Notes: generated by a model not told the origin, from the sequence alone. DNA of 64,000 nt from Volvariella volvacea V23 (GCA_000349905.1 KB722737.1:643327-707326); one strand, 5' to 3'; positions 21,941 to 33,881 are shown, counted from the stretch's first letter. Translations and numbers: made by a program.

Positions 21941-24049
21941 CTAATTAACACAAACAGCACCGCATGGTATAGTTTCAACAAGTATATATGGGGGTAAATT
22001 GGCCATTCCAACCTTGTGTACAATCTCGTACGGGGTACCAGGTCGGTCCACCAGCATACCAGTAACTCCAATTCCATGAATGGCCAACGTTATAACAGCA
22101 TTGGGTCGACCAGTCACGATAACATTGGTACAAGCCTGGTGACGAAGGTCTACCAACGTGGCGCGCGCCCAACGTCCAGAGCCATCAGGAGGTGACCAAC
22201 GAGGAACCATTTGTCTGTCGCCCCAGTGAGACAAGGACTTCAAGTTGGGGTCTTCAGCGCCTAGTCTAATACACGCATCTGTTCCCCATTCTGCGTCATA
22301 GAGAAAGACCCATCCTTCCCGTACGACGTACATCGTACCAACCACTAAACGCAAGAAGGCGAGCAAGGCGCAATCGAGGTATATCAATGCTAGACCAGCT
22401 GTGAAGCGTTGGAATGCCACAACTATGCCGATGAGGAAAATAATAAACCAAATAAGATAGGCGAACCGCACAACGGGACGCATTTCCTCGTTGTGATACA
22501 AGCCAACGCCATCACGTTTCAATTCGTGCCGCAACCCAATCGTGCTTGAACGAGTAACGCAAAGAGCTGAGCTCGATGAACATTTTGGGTGGGTGATAGG
22601 GAAGGCTGTGGCAAGGGGTTCCAAACGTTCGTTCCCCACCTTTGGTTGGAGAGGGGGGCCTAACCAACCATGTCCAGCCGAACGATCACCCCAAAGACTG
22701 CAAGTTGCCGCAAGACTCGTCGCATTGTAGAACCCCTGATTGAGTTCCAACAGCCAAGCCAGATCCTTCCAGCCATCCACTCCATCAAGGTCGTGAAGTC
22801 GAGCCTTCCTTGGCAGCAATCCGTTCAGCGCTTTTCCTAAGAAGCGATGATCGATGAAGTTTCCTGCTTCGTCTCGTAATATGACCTCCACGATCAATGA
22901 ATGAATAGCAGTTTGCCAAGGGACGGAACCAGAATTGACGGAGTGTTGCATGATGGCATGTAAGTGCCAGCGACCCGCGTATGCCGCCTCGCGCTGCATG
23001 CCGCTTCGAAAGGTTTGGGCCAATTCATTATAGATATATGTTCGGATTCCTTGGTTCGTCCTGCGCCTGGTCAAACAAGCCACCTGATTTGCATGTAAAA
23101 TTTCGGCCAGCGTAAAAATCCTTTTGCCCCAGAGGCAGTTCACCCCCGTATGATTGCAGTCGGGGACGTGGCAAAAAACGGCGACGCGCTGGGCTCCTCG
23201 AAAGATATCGGCCAAACGACCTAATTCCACTTGTCGCTCATTTTCTATCTCTGGCTCTGCGCCGCCATCCTGATCCAATCTAGCGTCCGACAAGCAAAAC
23301 TCGTCCAACCACACATACTCCTGGAAGTTAGGGGTTGTTTGTCCTCGGGCACTTGCGTATTCCATCAGGATGCGCTCCGCGATGTCCTTCCGGTCCTGTA
23401 AGGTGAACCTTCGCTTCTCGCTGACCGGTGGAGGAAGCTCGAATCCAGCTTCCGTGTACAGGACTTCGGCACTCTGCATGGGATAGCTAATGGCCGTATA
23501 TCCTGCTGAGCGAACCTGCTCTGACCAAGGTACCTGAACCTTCGACTTCAGCACACCACCTTCAACCACAACGAACAGAACCCATCTTGGCAACAATCCT
23601 ATAACTTCGTAGTCCCCTGACCCTCCGCTCGGTGCATTGTACAACACCGCATCTGGGGTGTGTGCAACTTCGGTCAACCAGCCATATTGGAAACTACGAA
23701 CGATGGCTTGAGTAAGGAACCGTGGAGTGAAAACCCATAATGGAGCAAAGAATAAACAGGTAATGAAGCGCAATACGTTGGCAAATATGTGCAAGGGGTC
23801 GCCTCGTCGTTTGTGGAACCAGGCTGTTCCTTCGACACCCTCCGCTTCAACGAAGAGACGAACGAACTTGAAGTTCTCGTGTATAGTGCGAAAACCAGAC
23901 ACAAGTCCGGAAAACATGGTAGGAAAGAAAGGAGTGACTTGGGTGGGTGGTGGAATTATTCCGCCTGCCTTCCTCGAGTGTACATTATCTATTTTAACGC
24001 TGCTCAACAGGATTAGGGCAGTGCTTCTTTCTCCTGTCAAGTGTGCCAA
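21941..24049 (-). CDS. HET-like polytopic membrane protein, single exon
   Basis: A single open frame of 702 codons, which is unusual here because the neighbours have several introns. The true start may be the Met at about residue 45 (MFSGLVSGFRTIHENF). An N-terminal hydrophobic segment lies around residues 90-115 (FITCLFFAPLWVF), and two or three more near residues 525-580 (FAYLIWFIIFLIGIVVAF; ALIYLDCALLAFLRLVV). Between them is a soluble domain with YVWLDEFCLSD, RLADIFRGAQRVAVFC and the Cys/His-containing CHVPDCNHTGVNCLWG. The WLDEFCLSD block resembles the WIDxLCIDQ motif of fungal heterokaryon-incompatibility (HET) domains. I infer a HET-related, possibly membrane-anchored self/non-self or stress protein; the function is unproven. 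Confidence 0.75.
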   Translation of the reverse strand: MAHLTGERSTALILLSSVKIDNVHSRKAGGIIPPPTQVTPFFPTMFSGLVSGFRTIHENFKFVRLFVEAEGVEGTAWFHKRRGDPLHIFANVLRFITCLFFAPLWVFTPRFLTQAIVRSFQYGWLTEVAHTPDAVLYNAPSGGSGDYEVIGLLPRWVLFVVVEGGVLKSKVQVPWSEQVRSAGYTAISYPMQSAEVLYTEAGFELPPPVSEKRRFTLQDRKDIAERILMEYASARGQTTPNFQEYVWLDEFCLSDARLDQDGGAEPEIENERQVELGRLADIFRGAQRVAVFCHVPDCNHTGVNCLWGKRIFTLAEILHANQVACLTRRRTNQGIRTYIYNELAQTFRSGMQREAAYAGRWHLHAIMQHSVNSGSVPWQTAIHSLIVEVILRDEAGNFIDHRFLGKALNGLLPRKARLHDLDGVDGWKDLAWLLELNQGFYNATSLAATCSLWGDRSAGHGWLGPPLQPKVGNERLEPLATAFPITHPKCSSSSALCVTRSSTIGLRHELKRDGVGLYHNEEMRPVVRFAYLIWFIIFLIGIVVAFQRFTAGLALIYLDCALLAFLRLVVGTMYVVREGWVFLYDAEWGTDACIRLGAEDPNLKSLSHWGDRQMVPRWSPPDGSGRWARATLVDLRHQACTNVIVTGRPNAVITLAIHGIGVTGMLVDRPGTPYEIVHKVGMANLPPYILVETIPCGAVCVN

Positions 24050-24785
24050 AGCGCCACTGGCGGGTACAATTTTTCATAATGTGCCTTGGTTAAGGACCTG
24101 CACGTCGCTGGCGTCCCGGAATGATACCTAAAGTAACCGCATATAGGGGCCTGCGGAATCTTTCTGAATGCCCCTCGCAGATCATGCGGGGCATCTGACC
24201 ATTTAGCCCAGGGTGTTTAAAATGGGAAGTAGTCAAAAAGGAATATCGGGTCAAAGTGTGAAGGGTTTGGTTAAATAGATGTAGGCCCCGACCGTTGGAA
24301 CAGCCCTGTACGCAAAACTTTATGGTTGCCAGGAGGTGGCAAAGGCCCGCCTATTATTGCTTGATAGCGAGACTGAACCAGGCCATTGGGTGCTGTGCAA
24401 AAAAAAAGGCCAGGTATGGTTCTGACAGGAGAAATTTTCGTGCGATTGAGTAATGTATAACTGCGAGTCAAATACTGAGGACAACATTCATTGGGAAAAT
24501 ATAAGGGAATGGTTGTAGAAAGAAGTCAGACAGGTTAACGAAATAGATACATGAACCACTATACGACTAAAATCCGGTGCTGTATATCCATGAGTACAAG
24601 TGAATTGATTGCTATCGGGATTATGGCGAGACGGGCTTGAACATTTGCACAGGGATGAAGATGACGTGAACTGCTTCTGAAAAGAGTTGGATCACTTGAG
24701 CGACTCGCAAGAGGATAATAAATGGAAATGATAAAAACGAGAGGTGGGTAGGGATCCATGGATACCCCGAATGGATGAAAATAAA
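24050..24785. other. intergenic region, minus-strand genes on both sides
   Basis: About 735 bases. It should hold the 3' end of the large gene on the right and the promoter of the HET-like gene on the left. There is an A8 run near 24400 and no credible coding frame. Confidence 0.4.
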
Positions 24786-27700
24786 TCAGGTTGGAGGCCA
24801 AGTAATAGTACTCCGCACACTATCCTGACCCCACATTTCCCATACAAATCTTCGTCCCATGTCGGCTAGAACCAAGACGTAGTTGATCAGCTCTGCTATG
24901 AAAGCCGACCAGCCCGTGCTCCAAAGAGTATCCAAAAGGGAATGCCATGGAGATAGCTGCGATGACAACGACGCCGGTAGGGTATATGGTTTGACAATAA
25001 AAAGGTGAATATCGGCGAAAAATGGGTCGTAATATGTGGTGAAAAATAGTTCTTGAGCGTGTGAGAGACTGAGTCTGTATAGAAGCCATACAAATGAGAT
25101 CATGAATCCATGGGATACGAAAGAAGTCCATTCACCTGTACATGAAAATTCCAACAGCAATTTGCAAAACGATGAAGAAAAACAACGCCCGTAACGAGAA
25201 AGTGAAAAGGCGTCGTCTGACATGAGGCTGCATATTAATCAGCCACGCGTTACCAATGTGGAAGTGGTATGTCACTCACATCTGCCTTTCCTTTCGCTTT
25301 CACCTTGCTAGATGCACTGGTCGCCTCACGAGTTTGGGGGGCAGACTTCAAATCCTTAACAATGCTTTCTCTTGCCTTTCGTGCCGCACGAGATGCTTCG
25401 TTCAGCTCATTCATCTTCCCTTGGTCTGCTTGCTGAGGTGCTTTGGAGGAGGACCTAGACATCAAACAAAAGAGTTAAGTCAATTAATCCATATGGAGGG
25501 CGATGCGATAGGGAAAGAGCGACAAGGGAGAAAGAAGAAAGAAAAAATCAATACCTGTCTATGTCATCTAATTCTTGCGCCAAACCCGCAAGACCATGAC
25601 GCAGCCGAAGCAAGGCTTCATTACGTCCTATAGGTGGCACATACGAGTCCATACTGTCGTCGCTCCTCATGGTCAGCTCAGCCTGCACCTGACTCTCCTC
25701 AAGAAGATCCTCGTCATCAATGACCCGCCCCATCGCATCCACAATTTGCAAGCCCCTTTTCTTTTTTCTTCGTTGGGTTTCGTGCGATCTTGGTGTTGGA
25801 GGCGGTGTGCGCTCTTGCTCTCTTACTGGATTTCCAAAGTGATCTACAACTTTGAGATCAACGGATTTCTTCTTGGTCGGTGAACTTGACCCGTTCTTCT
25901 TGGGTGGCATCTTGACTTCCTCCGCAAGACCATTGGTTAGGTGTATGGCTCGGATGGTGTCATCCTCTTTGATCGTACTTATGCCAGATATATCCATGCT
26001 CGAGTCCTCTTGAATCGCCACTGCTTTTCCCTTCCGCATATCTGCTCCAGGAGCCAGGAAATTTGAATCATCTATCATCTCCACTTCTGACGAGCTGTCT
26101 GCAGGAGGGTTCTCGAATCTGACCTTCAGAATGCTCTTCCTTGCACTAGGTGCGGGTGTAGGAACCCAGCCACCTGGTAGTGCAGGCGTTTGTACAGGCA
26201 ATTGGGTACCTTTGGAGATAGATGGGGCAGGTGTCACCAATCCATTTTCGAGGCGTTTCTGCAATGGGGCCGGGGTACGATCCAGGCTGTCAGACTCGGT
26301 GATCATCGATTCGCCTTCAGGTATAGTGTCAGAGACAGGAGTGGGCGTAGCAGGAATGGCGTGAGCCGCATTTTCCTTCTCAACTGGAGCTGGCGTGGGA
26401 GTGGCGAACCATGCCCCTGGAGGTTTGGGTGTTTTCATGGATGATAGGTCGTTCAAATCGAGCCCTGGGAACCCATTCGGTGTCTTATCCTCAGGTATAT
26501 GATCGCCTAAGATGCTATCCTCCTCGTCAGAGGAGGTCGGAGGTCCTGGTAGGGCAGGAAGGCCTTTAGGTACTTCCGGCGTCTCGAATTCGGGACTGGA
26601 GAGGTTGGCTGGATTGCGCGGTGGTGTCTGTAGAACTGAAGAAAAGTGGTCATAATCTGATGGCTCCAGAGGAGGAGAAGGAAGTGGAGATAAGACAGTC
26701 CTATTGGCTTGTGGTGAGACGAGTTGCTGCTGGGAGGACTTGCTTTCAATTGGCGCAGAAACGGGAGGTGGAGGCGAAGATGGGGGTGTTGTCCCTAGTT
26801 CAGGTGGTAATGGCTGAGGCTCTGGATTAGGAGGTGAGTTTAACGGTGTCGTAGTTTCCAGTAGAGGGTTCTCATCATCGGGAACGGGAGACAACGGTTG
26901 GATGGATGACGCCCTCTGCGGGGCGCTACTATCATCGCAAGCTGGATGGGCAAGGTAAACATGACGTCAGCGGAAGTACACTAGGCACGTACCACTTAAG
27001 CGGGTCCTATCATGTGGAACAGGCGATCGCGCTGTGCGCGGGTGCAGTGAGCTCTTCAGAGGAATCTTGAGCTTGGGTAATGGTGGGGACTCGGAATCGC
27101 GCTCTGCTTTCGCTGCATTGGTCTTGGGCGACTTGACAGGTATCATAGTGGATCTTGAGGTGTGACTCAACTGACTCGAAGGTCTATCCTTTTGTCTTGT
27201 TGGTGACGGGCCAAAACGATCAGGGGGTTCTTCTGTATCCGACTCTTCCTGCAGTGAAGCGGCTGTCCTTGAGTTTATTTGGCTAGTAGGGCGCGAGAGG
27301 GCATTGTTTCCGGGCGACCGGCGTGTATGAGGTGAGGCGCGAGTGCCGTGATAGCTATTGGGTCGCGGTGAGGGTGATGATATTGTCCGTGCTCGTGGTA
27401 AAGTTGAGGATGTGCGTGGCGATGGCGAGGTTTTAGAAAGACCTGGTCTGAGTGGTGACTCAGTAGATCGATGATCACTATTTGATCGTGTGTGGATATG
27501 ATTATGACGCAACGGAGAAGGTGAGGCACCAGGAGGTGGTGAAGGCGTAGAGGAACGACTAGGTGGAGGCTGGTAAGTCCATATCGGGTTTGGTGCGCCC
27601 CAGTTCCGTTCTCTTTCCTTCACCTTCTCCCATCCTACGACAGGATCATCATCGCCATTTCGGGAACCTGTCGGCGAGCTTGCACGTGAGGAAGTCGAGG

Positions 27701-29730
27701 ACAGACGACGGGTCCGGGTCCGGAATTGGTCTGGAGAATAAAAGGATTGTGCAGAACCCGGACGACTGGTTGGGCTATAGGTTCGAACGCGCTCCGATGA
27801 ACTGCGGAGGTGGCCGAGATTGGGGCTGGAGGTCTTGGGTTTCGGTCTGTTCCATTGGCGCTCTCGCTCGAAATTGCGCTCTCGTTCAACTTCTCTTTGG
27901 CGCTCCTCAACTGCAAATATATATTGAAGTTCTGCTTGACCATAACACTCTAAACTTACAGTCGCTTTGAGATATCACAGAGCCATCTCGAGACGATGCT
28001 TCACTTCGCAACGACGCCGTGCTCGTTCGCCGCGTTAAAGTGGCAACATGCATAGGGGAAGAGCCCCTAGACAAGCGCCCATGGAGGTGTGTGAATTTTG
28101 ATTCAGGCGTCCCAGGTTGTGCTGTTTTCGGTCGAGGTCGATTCCAATCCCTCTCACGCTCTTTGAGTCGTTCAGTATCATCGAATGAGGAATCAATGGC
28201 TGCAACTAGTGATCAGCCAAGAGAACAGCACCAAGACGAAGCTACTCACATCCTATGCTAGATATTGAAGTCCTGCGTGGTACTGTGGAGGGGTTATATT
28301 TACTCTTATTCTAGGTGCAATGAAAACCCACTTGGAAGCTTTGATTCCCGTCTCTGCCGTTTGGGCAATTCGCTTGCAGCCGGGGTTTTGTCTACATCCA
28401 GGCTCTGTTCGCTTTGTTCGCTTTGGACATCCAAGATAGGGGTTGCTTCGGGGTGGACTGGGACTGGTACAGATTGCGTCTCAATTTCTTGAGCAGGGAA
28501 AGCTGTTCAACAGCTGATGAAGCCAACATGGTCAATGCTATCACAAATACTTACGTTGCTGATGACTGGTTCCTTCAGCTACATAGTAGCTATCCATTCC
28601 GGCAAAAGCGCGGTGCATCTCAGAATCTTGCTCCAATAGATCTAAAACACTTTCAGACAACAGCGCTTATGACCAGTAACAGTCTACATACTTGATTGAA
28701 ACTGGAACTGTGTTGCGCTGGACATGCGAAGGGATTGCAAAGGTGTGCTGGTAGCCTCAGGTGGTGCAGCACGACGAATATCACGTAAAATGGCAGCGGT
28801 GTCGTTGGTCCCCTCACCAACAGAGTCTTCAATACGTTAAAATACGGACGGAGTAAAATGTAGTGATGCAGCTCACAAGTGTCTGAAGCTTGTTCCTTTG
28901 GCTGCCTAAGGCCAGCAAGGCGTTCACGGATGAAATCGAAGGGAGCAACAGAGGACCTATGAGTCGCTTCCCCGCGTTTGAGCAACTCTGTGACGAGAGG
29001 CCCGAGTAGACGATGAGATGCATAGCTACGCAATTAGCGATATGAATTACTAACTGAATGAGTGCTCCCCCTCTTCGTCACTTGCACTTTTGCGTTTGGT
29101 TCGCACAGTCGGTTCCTGGGTTTCTGCCCTTGGGCTAGGATCCACTTCACCATAGTCTATACTGCTACTCCTTCTCCTCCTGATCCTCTTTGGTGATCCA
29201 ATAGGTTCGGCCATAGCCTTATCAAATAACTTCTTCATGCTCTCGCGCGCTGCGCTCATGTGAAAAGGTGTATCCACTTCGGAGTCCTGCTCAGAATAAC
29301 TCTCGTCCTCCTTTCCGCTACTATCATTCATATCCCCTCGTCCAATATTCGTCGCAGTCGGCGTCATAGATCGTGATGCGGGCGTATTGTTTGACACGAA
29401 AGACTTTAGACCGGAACCCAAAGGTCGACCGGCAACCATTGCACGAAGACGGGCGGCATCACTGGCGGCGGGGGTAATACCTGTAGAGCCTAGCATTCTG
29501 ATTGTACTCGCCGCCGTTACACGTGGAGTGGCGGTCTGATCCGAGTCGCCATCGTCACTCTCAATGGTGCTGAGGTGGTTGCTATTCGTGAGACTGAGAC
29601 GTGGCTTGTCGTGGAGGCGCGAAGGACCGGCTTGTAATATCGACGTTGATGACGACGGCTCGTATGTGCTGATGGTCTTTGTGAAATGAAGCCGAGGGAT
29701 GTGAAGTTGGCTGTGAATGGTGCTCTCCAT
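24786..29730 (-). CDS. large Ser/Pro-rich protein with repeated RER-WN-P motif and C-terminal membrane anchor
   Basis: Not recognised; well over 1,200 residues in about ten exons that join in frame. From the ATG at 29730: MESTIHSQLHIPRLHFTK, a disordered Ser-rich region, then a more ordered block (MKKLFDKAMAEPIGSPK with RIRRRRSSS; SYASHRLLGPLVTELLKRGE; FDFIRERLAGLRQPKE). Next is STLLSESVLDLLEQDSEMHR and three copies of a charged motif: LKERERDWNRPRPKT, FERERQWNRPKPKT and VKERERNWGAPNPIW. The Pro-rich middle has TPKPPGAWFATPTPAP and TPALPGGWVPTPAP followed by KSILKVRFE. A helical stretch (NEASRAARKARESIVKDL) precedes one membrane segment (FTFSLRALFFFIVLQIAVGI), and the tail ends HAQELFFTTYYDPFFADIH onward. 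The short frame 25250-25465 is an internal exon, since TGTCTAG at 25457-25463 is its acceptor. A nuclear-envelope or spindle-body role is only a guess. Confidence 0.75.
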
Positions 29731-29955
29731 GGCTTGTCGGGCTCACCGACCTTGACGAAAGGAAAACAACCACTGTGTGGTCACGTGATCACGACACCTT
29801 CCTTTGTTCGAAAAACAATGCCACCCTTGCTGCCCGCTGCTTTGTCTCCCGAGATGGTGCTTAAGGAAAGATTTTCCATTCCAATAAGAGCCATACCGTA
29901 CACAAATGCAATAATAATCATCATGACAATCAAATGGCGGGTCATGACACCACAG

Positions 29956-31145
29956 TCAGAGCGCCCCGCCTACGTATTTCCTCACAAACCGCTCCCAGCA
30001 ATCCGAAATCTGCATATGAACCCCATTGCACGAATCAAACACAATGCCCCCTCTCTCGTCTAGCTCTCGCAACCCAATCCAATCCTCAAGATAGAGAGGT
30101 TGCTGGCGCATAGGAATAATATTACCGGCCCCTGAATTTGATGTGATCACTTGTTGCATGTCCGCTGGATTTGCCCCATCTTCCTCATCCGGATTCTCTG
30201 ACCCAAACCAAGCACTCTCCTTTGGAACTACCGTACGATCCTCGGTGAAGATGACAAGCACCAGAGTGTTCAATGACGCCAGATTCTTGGCATAGGTTTG
30301 GTTCCGCTCTTCCGCAATCTCGTTATTTATCGAGGTAAGGAAATAATTCGACTCGAGATAAGTCTCCATGTTCCTGGGATCACGGAAATATTGCGCCTTG
30401 TTGAAATTGCCCACTTCAGCTCTTTCTACACGGGTAGTCGCACAGGTCTGACCGTACCTGAATAAGGTTATTTTGAGCCCAAGAGCTATAAACAGCACCC
30501 TTAGCCGCTCGACGGGCAACTTGACAGAGGAGGTCGTAGGGACGACAGAGAGGTATGTCCGATATTCCCATGTGTTGAGAGCCGAATGTTATGAGATTGT
30601 TGATTGGAGGGTCATTGTAACGCTCAACGTATGCGCGGAGAAACTGCCCCCCTACAACACTCATCAGCGTCACAGGCCACTCATTGAGGAAATATCGTAC
30701 GCACCCTGAGAGAATCCGATAGCATCAAACCCTTCTGCAAGTTCGGGTATCCCAGCAAGTTGCTCGGCCACGAATTCGATTTGGGTATTGGCGTTACCGT
30801 ACTGCGGGACTGTTGAGAATGGAGATTCGATGAGAGTCAAGGGTCATTCAACGCACGAAGCCAGCGCGCCTGTCCTGTTCGATGTCTTCTTCAATATATA
30901 CAGAATGTATAAAGATACCAGGGTGAATGTCCTTGATCAAGGAGGCGAATTCCAGCATGCCCGGTGAGGAATGTGCATCACCTATTATTAGATAATGAAT
31001 GCGAAGAATGTGTCACCGGAACCGACTGGTACCTACCTAATCCATGCCATAATACCAGCGGCCGTGGTGCACCACTCGGTGCGGTTAATACCAGTGAGAG
31101 CGAACTGCAGAGCGCAGAGACGGTGAGCCAAGTAGCTGCGCGCAT
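29956..31145 (-). CDS. PPT1: palmitoyl-protein thioesterase (PPT1)
   Basis: Removes thioester-linked fatty acids from proteins in the lysosome/vacuole or secretory route. Start at 31145 gives a signal peptide (MRAATWLTVSALCSSLSLVL then TAPSGA). The mature part begins PRPLVLWHGLGD/AHSSPGM across a splice, then FIHSVYIEEDIEQDRRAGF. The nucleophile motif is GFSQGGQFLRAYVERYND, then LITFGSQHMGISD, then NLIQ/AQYFRDP across an intron. The likely catalytic Asp lies in LVIFTEDRTVVPKESAWFG and the catalytic His in CNGVHMQISDCWERFV near the C-terminus. Together these are the full Ser-Asp-His set of the family. It lies 225 bases downstream of the large gene's start on the same strand. Confidence 0.93.
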
Positions 31146-32430
31146 CGAAACCATGAATCAAGGTGGCCAAACAAATGTGGGTCCACGTGGTCACACCAGG
31201 TCGCGCGGTAAAGTTCAGTAAGGTGAACCTTGGCTGAGCTTTTCTCTGTGGCAATCACTGTACGTGTCCCAAGAAGATAAATATAATCTCTCATGTTGTT
31301 GTCCTAACTGCCAATGTATTGAATATAATGAGCAGTCATCCTTATTTTCAGACTCGTGACTCAACAACGCTTTCTAGGTTCTATCCTTAAGACCCCTCCA
31401 TCAGTGCACGGCAATGTGATGCTTCAATTACCTCCTTCCTAAGCCACCTAAGAACCACCGTCACTGCTCGTGTGTACGTCAAGTCCGCTTCCATCAGTTG
31501 AAGAACTGATTATTATCCGTTGACACGTTACATTGACATGGTCAAGTAGCGCTATTAAACACCCATATGGGAATGATATGAGGCGCTGATATGCCATGCT
31601 GTATTAAGAGTGATGAAAACGCACTCGCTACCCTCCTCCAACGCGATCGAGGATGCGGATGAAAGGACAAAGCCCTTTATTTCGTGGGTAGCTTTGACCA
31701 ACCAACCAGCCTCAATAGGTTTCAATTGACACTGATAAGTCCATCTCCTATGCCATACTTGATGGTTCCTTGGAGCACTGACCTCTGGCACCGTGTTCTC
31801 ATTTTAACACACACGCAGAACATAAATTCTCCAATTCAAAGTCCTTGGCATACACGGAACTGGATTTTCCGGAGCACTGTGCTCGTGATGCCCACTGAAT
31901 GGCACGCGCCATGTTGCACATAGGTATGGTGATGCTGTCGTACCAGTAAAGCCAGTAGCATACAGCCAAGAAGCAGCAACAAGTAATGTACTGATTGCAT
32001 TTGCTGGTACGCTGCTGGTATGCATATATACTAATTTGACTGATAGTCATCTTACGCGACTACGCAGGACCACAGATTTGATGCACAGTATCTGAGGCAC
32101 AATGATGGCTACGGTGATACATAGTTCTGCCGTCCCCGCGAGAGAAGATACGAATTTGAATACAGTAAGGAACAGCCTCTTCGAAAACCTGTATTCCGAG
32201 TCCTCTTATTGGCAGATAAATCGCCCTCCTATGTCTCGTTAGATGCAGTATCAGATAAAATGCTTTGGCGGAGGGAAGGATCGGCGCGCTCAGTACTGCG
32301 GGTACTGCCCAGTGTCACTAGTAGTGTGTCGTCTATCCTTCCCCGGAATCATGGACTGCCCTAGATTCTGATTCCATGAATAGGCGCGCTGCGGTAAAGC
32401 CCCTATAGGTGTAGTTCAACTCTATCATCT
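31146..32430. other. poorly coding stretch upstream of PPT1
   Basis: Contains the PPT1 promoter and scattered minus-strand frames. One (31791-31555) reads WTYQCQLKPIEAGWLV and FVLSSASSIALEEGSECVF and could be a real exon, but I found no consistent splice partner. No domain was recognised. Confidence 0.3.
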
Positions 32431-33020
32431 TTACAACTCATTCCCTTGTACCATCAACGCACCTAATCCTTCTGCTTCCATTTGTCCTTTTTTTGCAACA
32501 ACCTGTGCTCTATACCGCGATTGGTCACTTGAACTTGGTTTGAATGCAGTAGTTAGTAAGCAATATAGCGTGTAGCCTTTTGGTTGCACGATTGTCAGAT
32601 TGGAGTTGTGTAAGCACACGGGGACCTACGGCGAATTCCTACCTGCATGACATTTGAAAGATAAGACCTGAAATGGGTCGTGATAGCGAACTCTGGGTTG
32701 TTTCCGCCAGCACATAAAACGCACACAAGGTCTTTGCTCCAGGCACTACTCTTCTAGGGAAAACGGGAATCGAGGGAGTCGCTTCATTATGAAGGCCTGG
32801 TTTTAGAGGTGTTGTTCCTACTTCTATCATTGCGAACTTGATCAACCTGTGGCTAAACTTGTAGCGGAAATCCCCGTTAAGGCAGAACCAAGAAAGAGCA
32901 CCACATGGTGCGTTCAATTCAACTGGATTCATAATCACCTGCCAGTTATCTGGTCGTATGACATACATTTTGTGTCCGACGTTGAGATAGATACGGCGCT
33001 GTGATGCACTATCTTTGTGG
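32431..33020 (-). CDS. possible partial gene interrupted by the assembly gap
   Basis: Not recognised. Directly below the N run, the minus strand is open from 33020 to 32639 and reads like protein: IYLNVGHKMYVIRPDNWQV, ELNAPCGALSWFCLNGDF, VPGAKTLCAFYVLAETTQ. A second open stretch to a stop at 32431 reads CLHNSNLTIVQPKGYTLYCL and RYRAQVVAKKGQMEAEGLG. The junction between the two is unclear: a 42-base intron joins them only in a poor frame. The 5' end would lie in or beyond the gap. A TATAAAAG box on the minus strand at 33292-33299 could be its promoter. Confidence 0.35.
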
Positions 33021-33120
33021 NNNNNNNNNNNNNNNNNNNNNNNNNNNNNNNNNNNNNNNNNNNNNNNNNNNNNNNNNNNNNNNNNNNNNNNNNNNNNNNN
33101 NNNNNNNNNNNNNNNNNNNN
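33021..33120. other. assembly gap, 100 N
   Basis: Exactly 100 unknown bases, the usual placeholder for a scaffold join of unknown true length. Anything drawn across it, including an open frame on either strand, has no support. Confidence 0.98.
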
Positions 33121-33881
33121 TCTGGCTCGCAAAATGTGAGCACCTGAAAAGGTGCAGAGATAACGGAGGTACAGACTCCGTGATAGACTCCTCAAGAATG
33201 GGCGCAGCAACTTTTCTTCTAAGCGGGAAAAGGGAAGTCCCCGCCCGTCGGCTTGAAGGTAATGGCAAAGGTCCGAGCTGAAAGCAGCACGCTTTTATAC
33301 TCTGGTGGGTGCTGCTGACCTCCGGTCGGAGTTTTACGCGTGCGACAACCGCCATTCTTGGTGTCTTGCTCTGGGCTCGCTACTGCATGGTCTCCTATCA
33401 ATCAATCGGATCGCCACTGTGACGATACTTATCGTACGCTAGGCACCACGAGAGCGCCACCAGGTATTATAGCCTGCACAAGTGACAAGACTTAGCATGC
33501 TTGTGTGTTAGGTCGGGGGATGCCTGGGGTCCAGCTGGCACATTTTGGTTTTGATTTTGATGGCTGGTTGACATGTGTGCATGTGGATCTCCAAAATTAT
33601 AGCATTCTCTTATCGGTGGCCTGGAATTTTTGCGTGCAAACACGGGGGTTCGATTGGGGGTTGATGCGAAGGAAGGGGAAGTTGTGTGTACATATTCACA
33701 TTGGTATGGCAGGAAGCGAGCACCGAAGTTGCGTTAAAAGAAGTTCTTCGCAAGGTCGGCGTAATCTAGAGTTGCTTTCCCCGGCTCCCTTTTGAACCAG
33801 CTTCCTCCCTCCCCTCCTCCGTTGTAGTCCTCTTCCTGCCGTCCTTCAGGTTAAGAGAACACGCGACGCAGCTCTAGTATT
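33121..33881 (+). promoter_or_regulatory. upstream region of the nucleoside transporter
   Basis: About 760 bases before the CNT start. The last 90 bases are pyrimidine-rich (CTTCCTCCCTCCCCTCC-type sequence at about 33800-33845), a common fungal 5' leader pattern. Confidence 0.4.
33292..33299 (-). promoter_or_regulatory. TATAAAAG box, minus strand
   Basis: A perfect TATAAAAG sequence on the minus strand, about 170 bases before the gap. It would suit a transcript starting near 33265 that runs into the partial gene below the gap. Confidence 0.35.

Noticed and set aside
25250..25465. Separate small gene starting at a Met near 25462
   Set aside because: The supposed start lies in TTTGATGTCTAG, which is a splice acceptor; the sequence after it joins in phase to the exon ending at DDIDR, so it is an internal exon of the large gene.
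31799..32050. Cys-rich minus-strand frame considered as a hydrophobin
   Set aside because: It lacks the eight-Cys hydrophobin pattern with paired CC and shows no signal peptide in the same frame.
33021..33120. Open frames running through the gap on both strands
   Set aside because: They exist only because N positions contain no stop codons.
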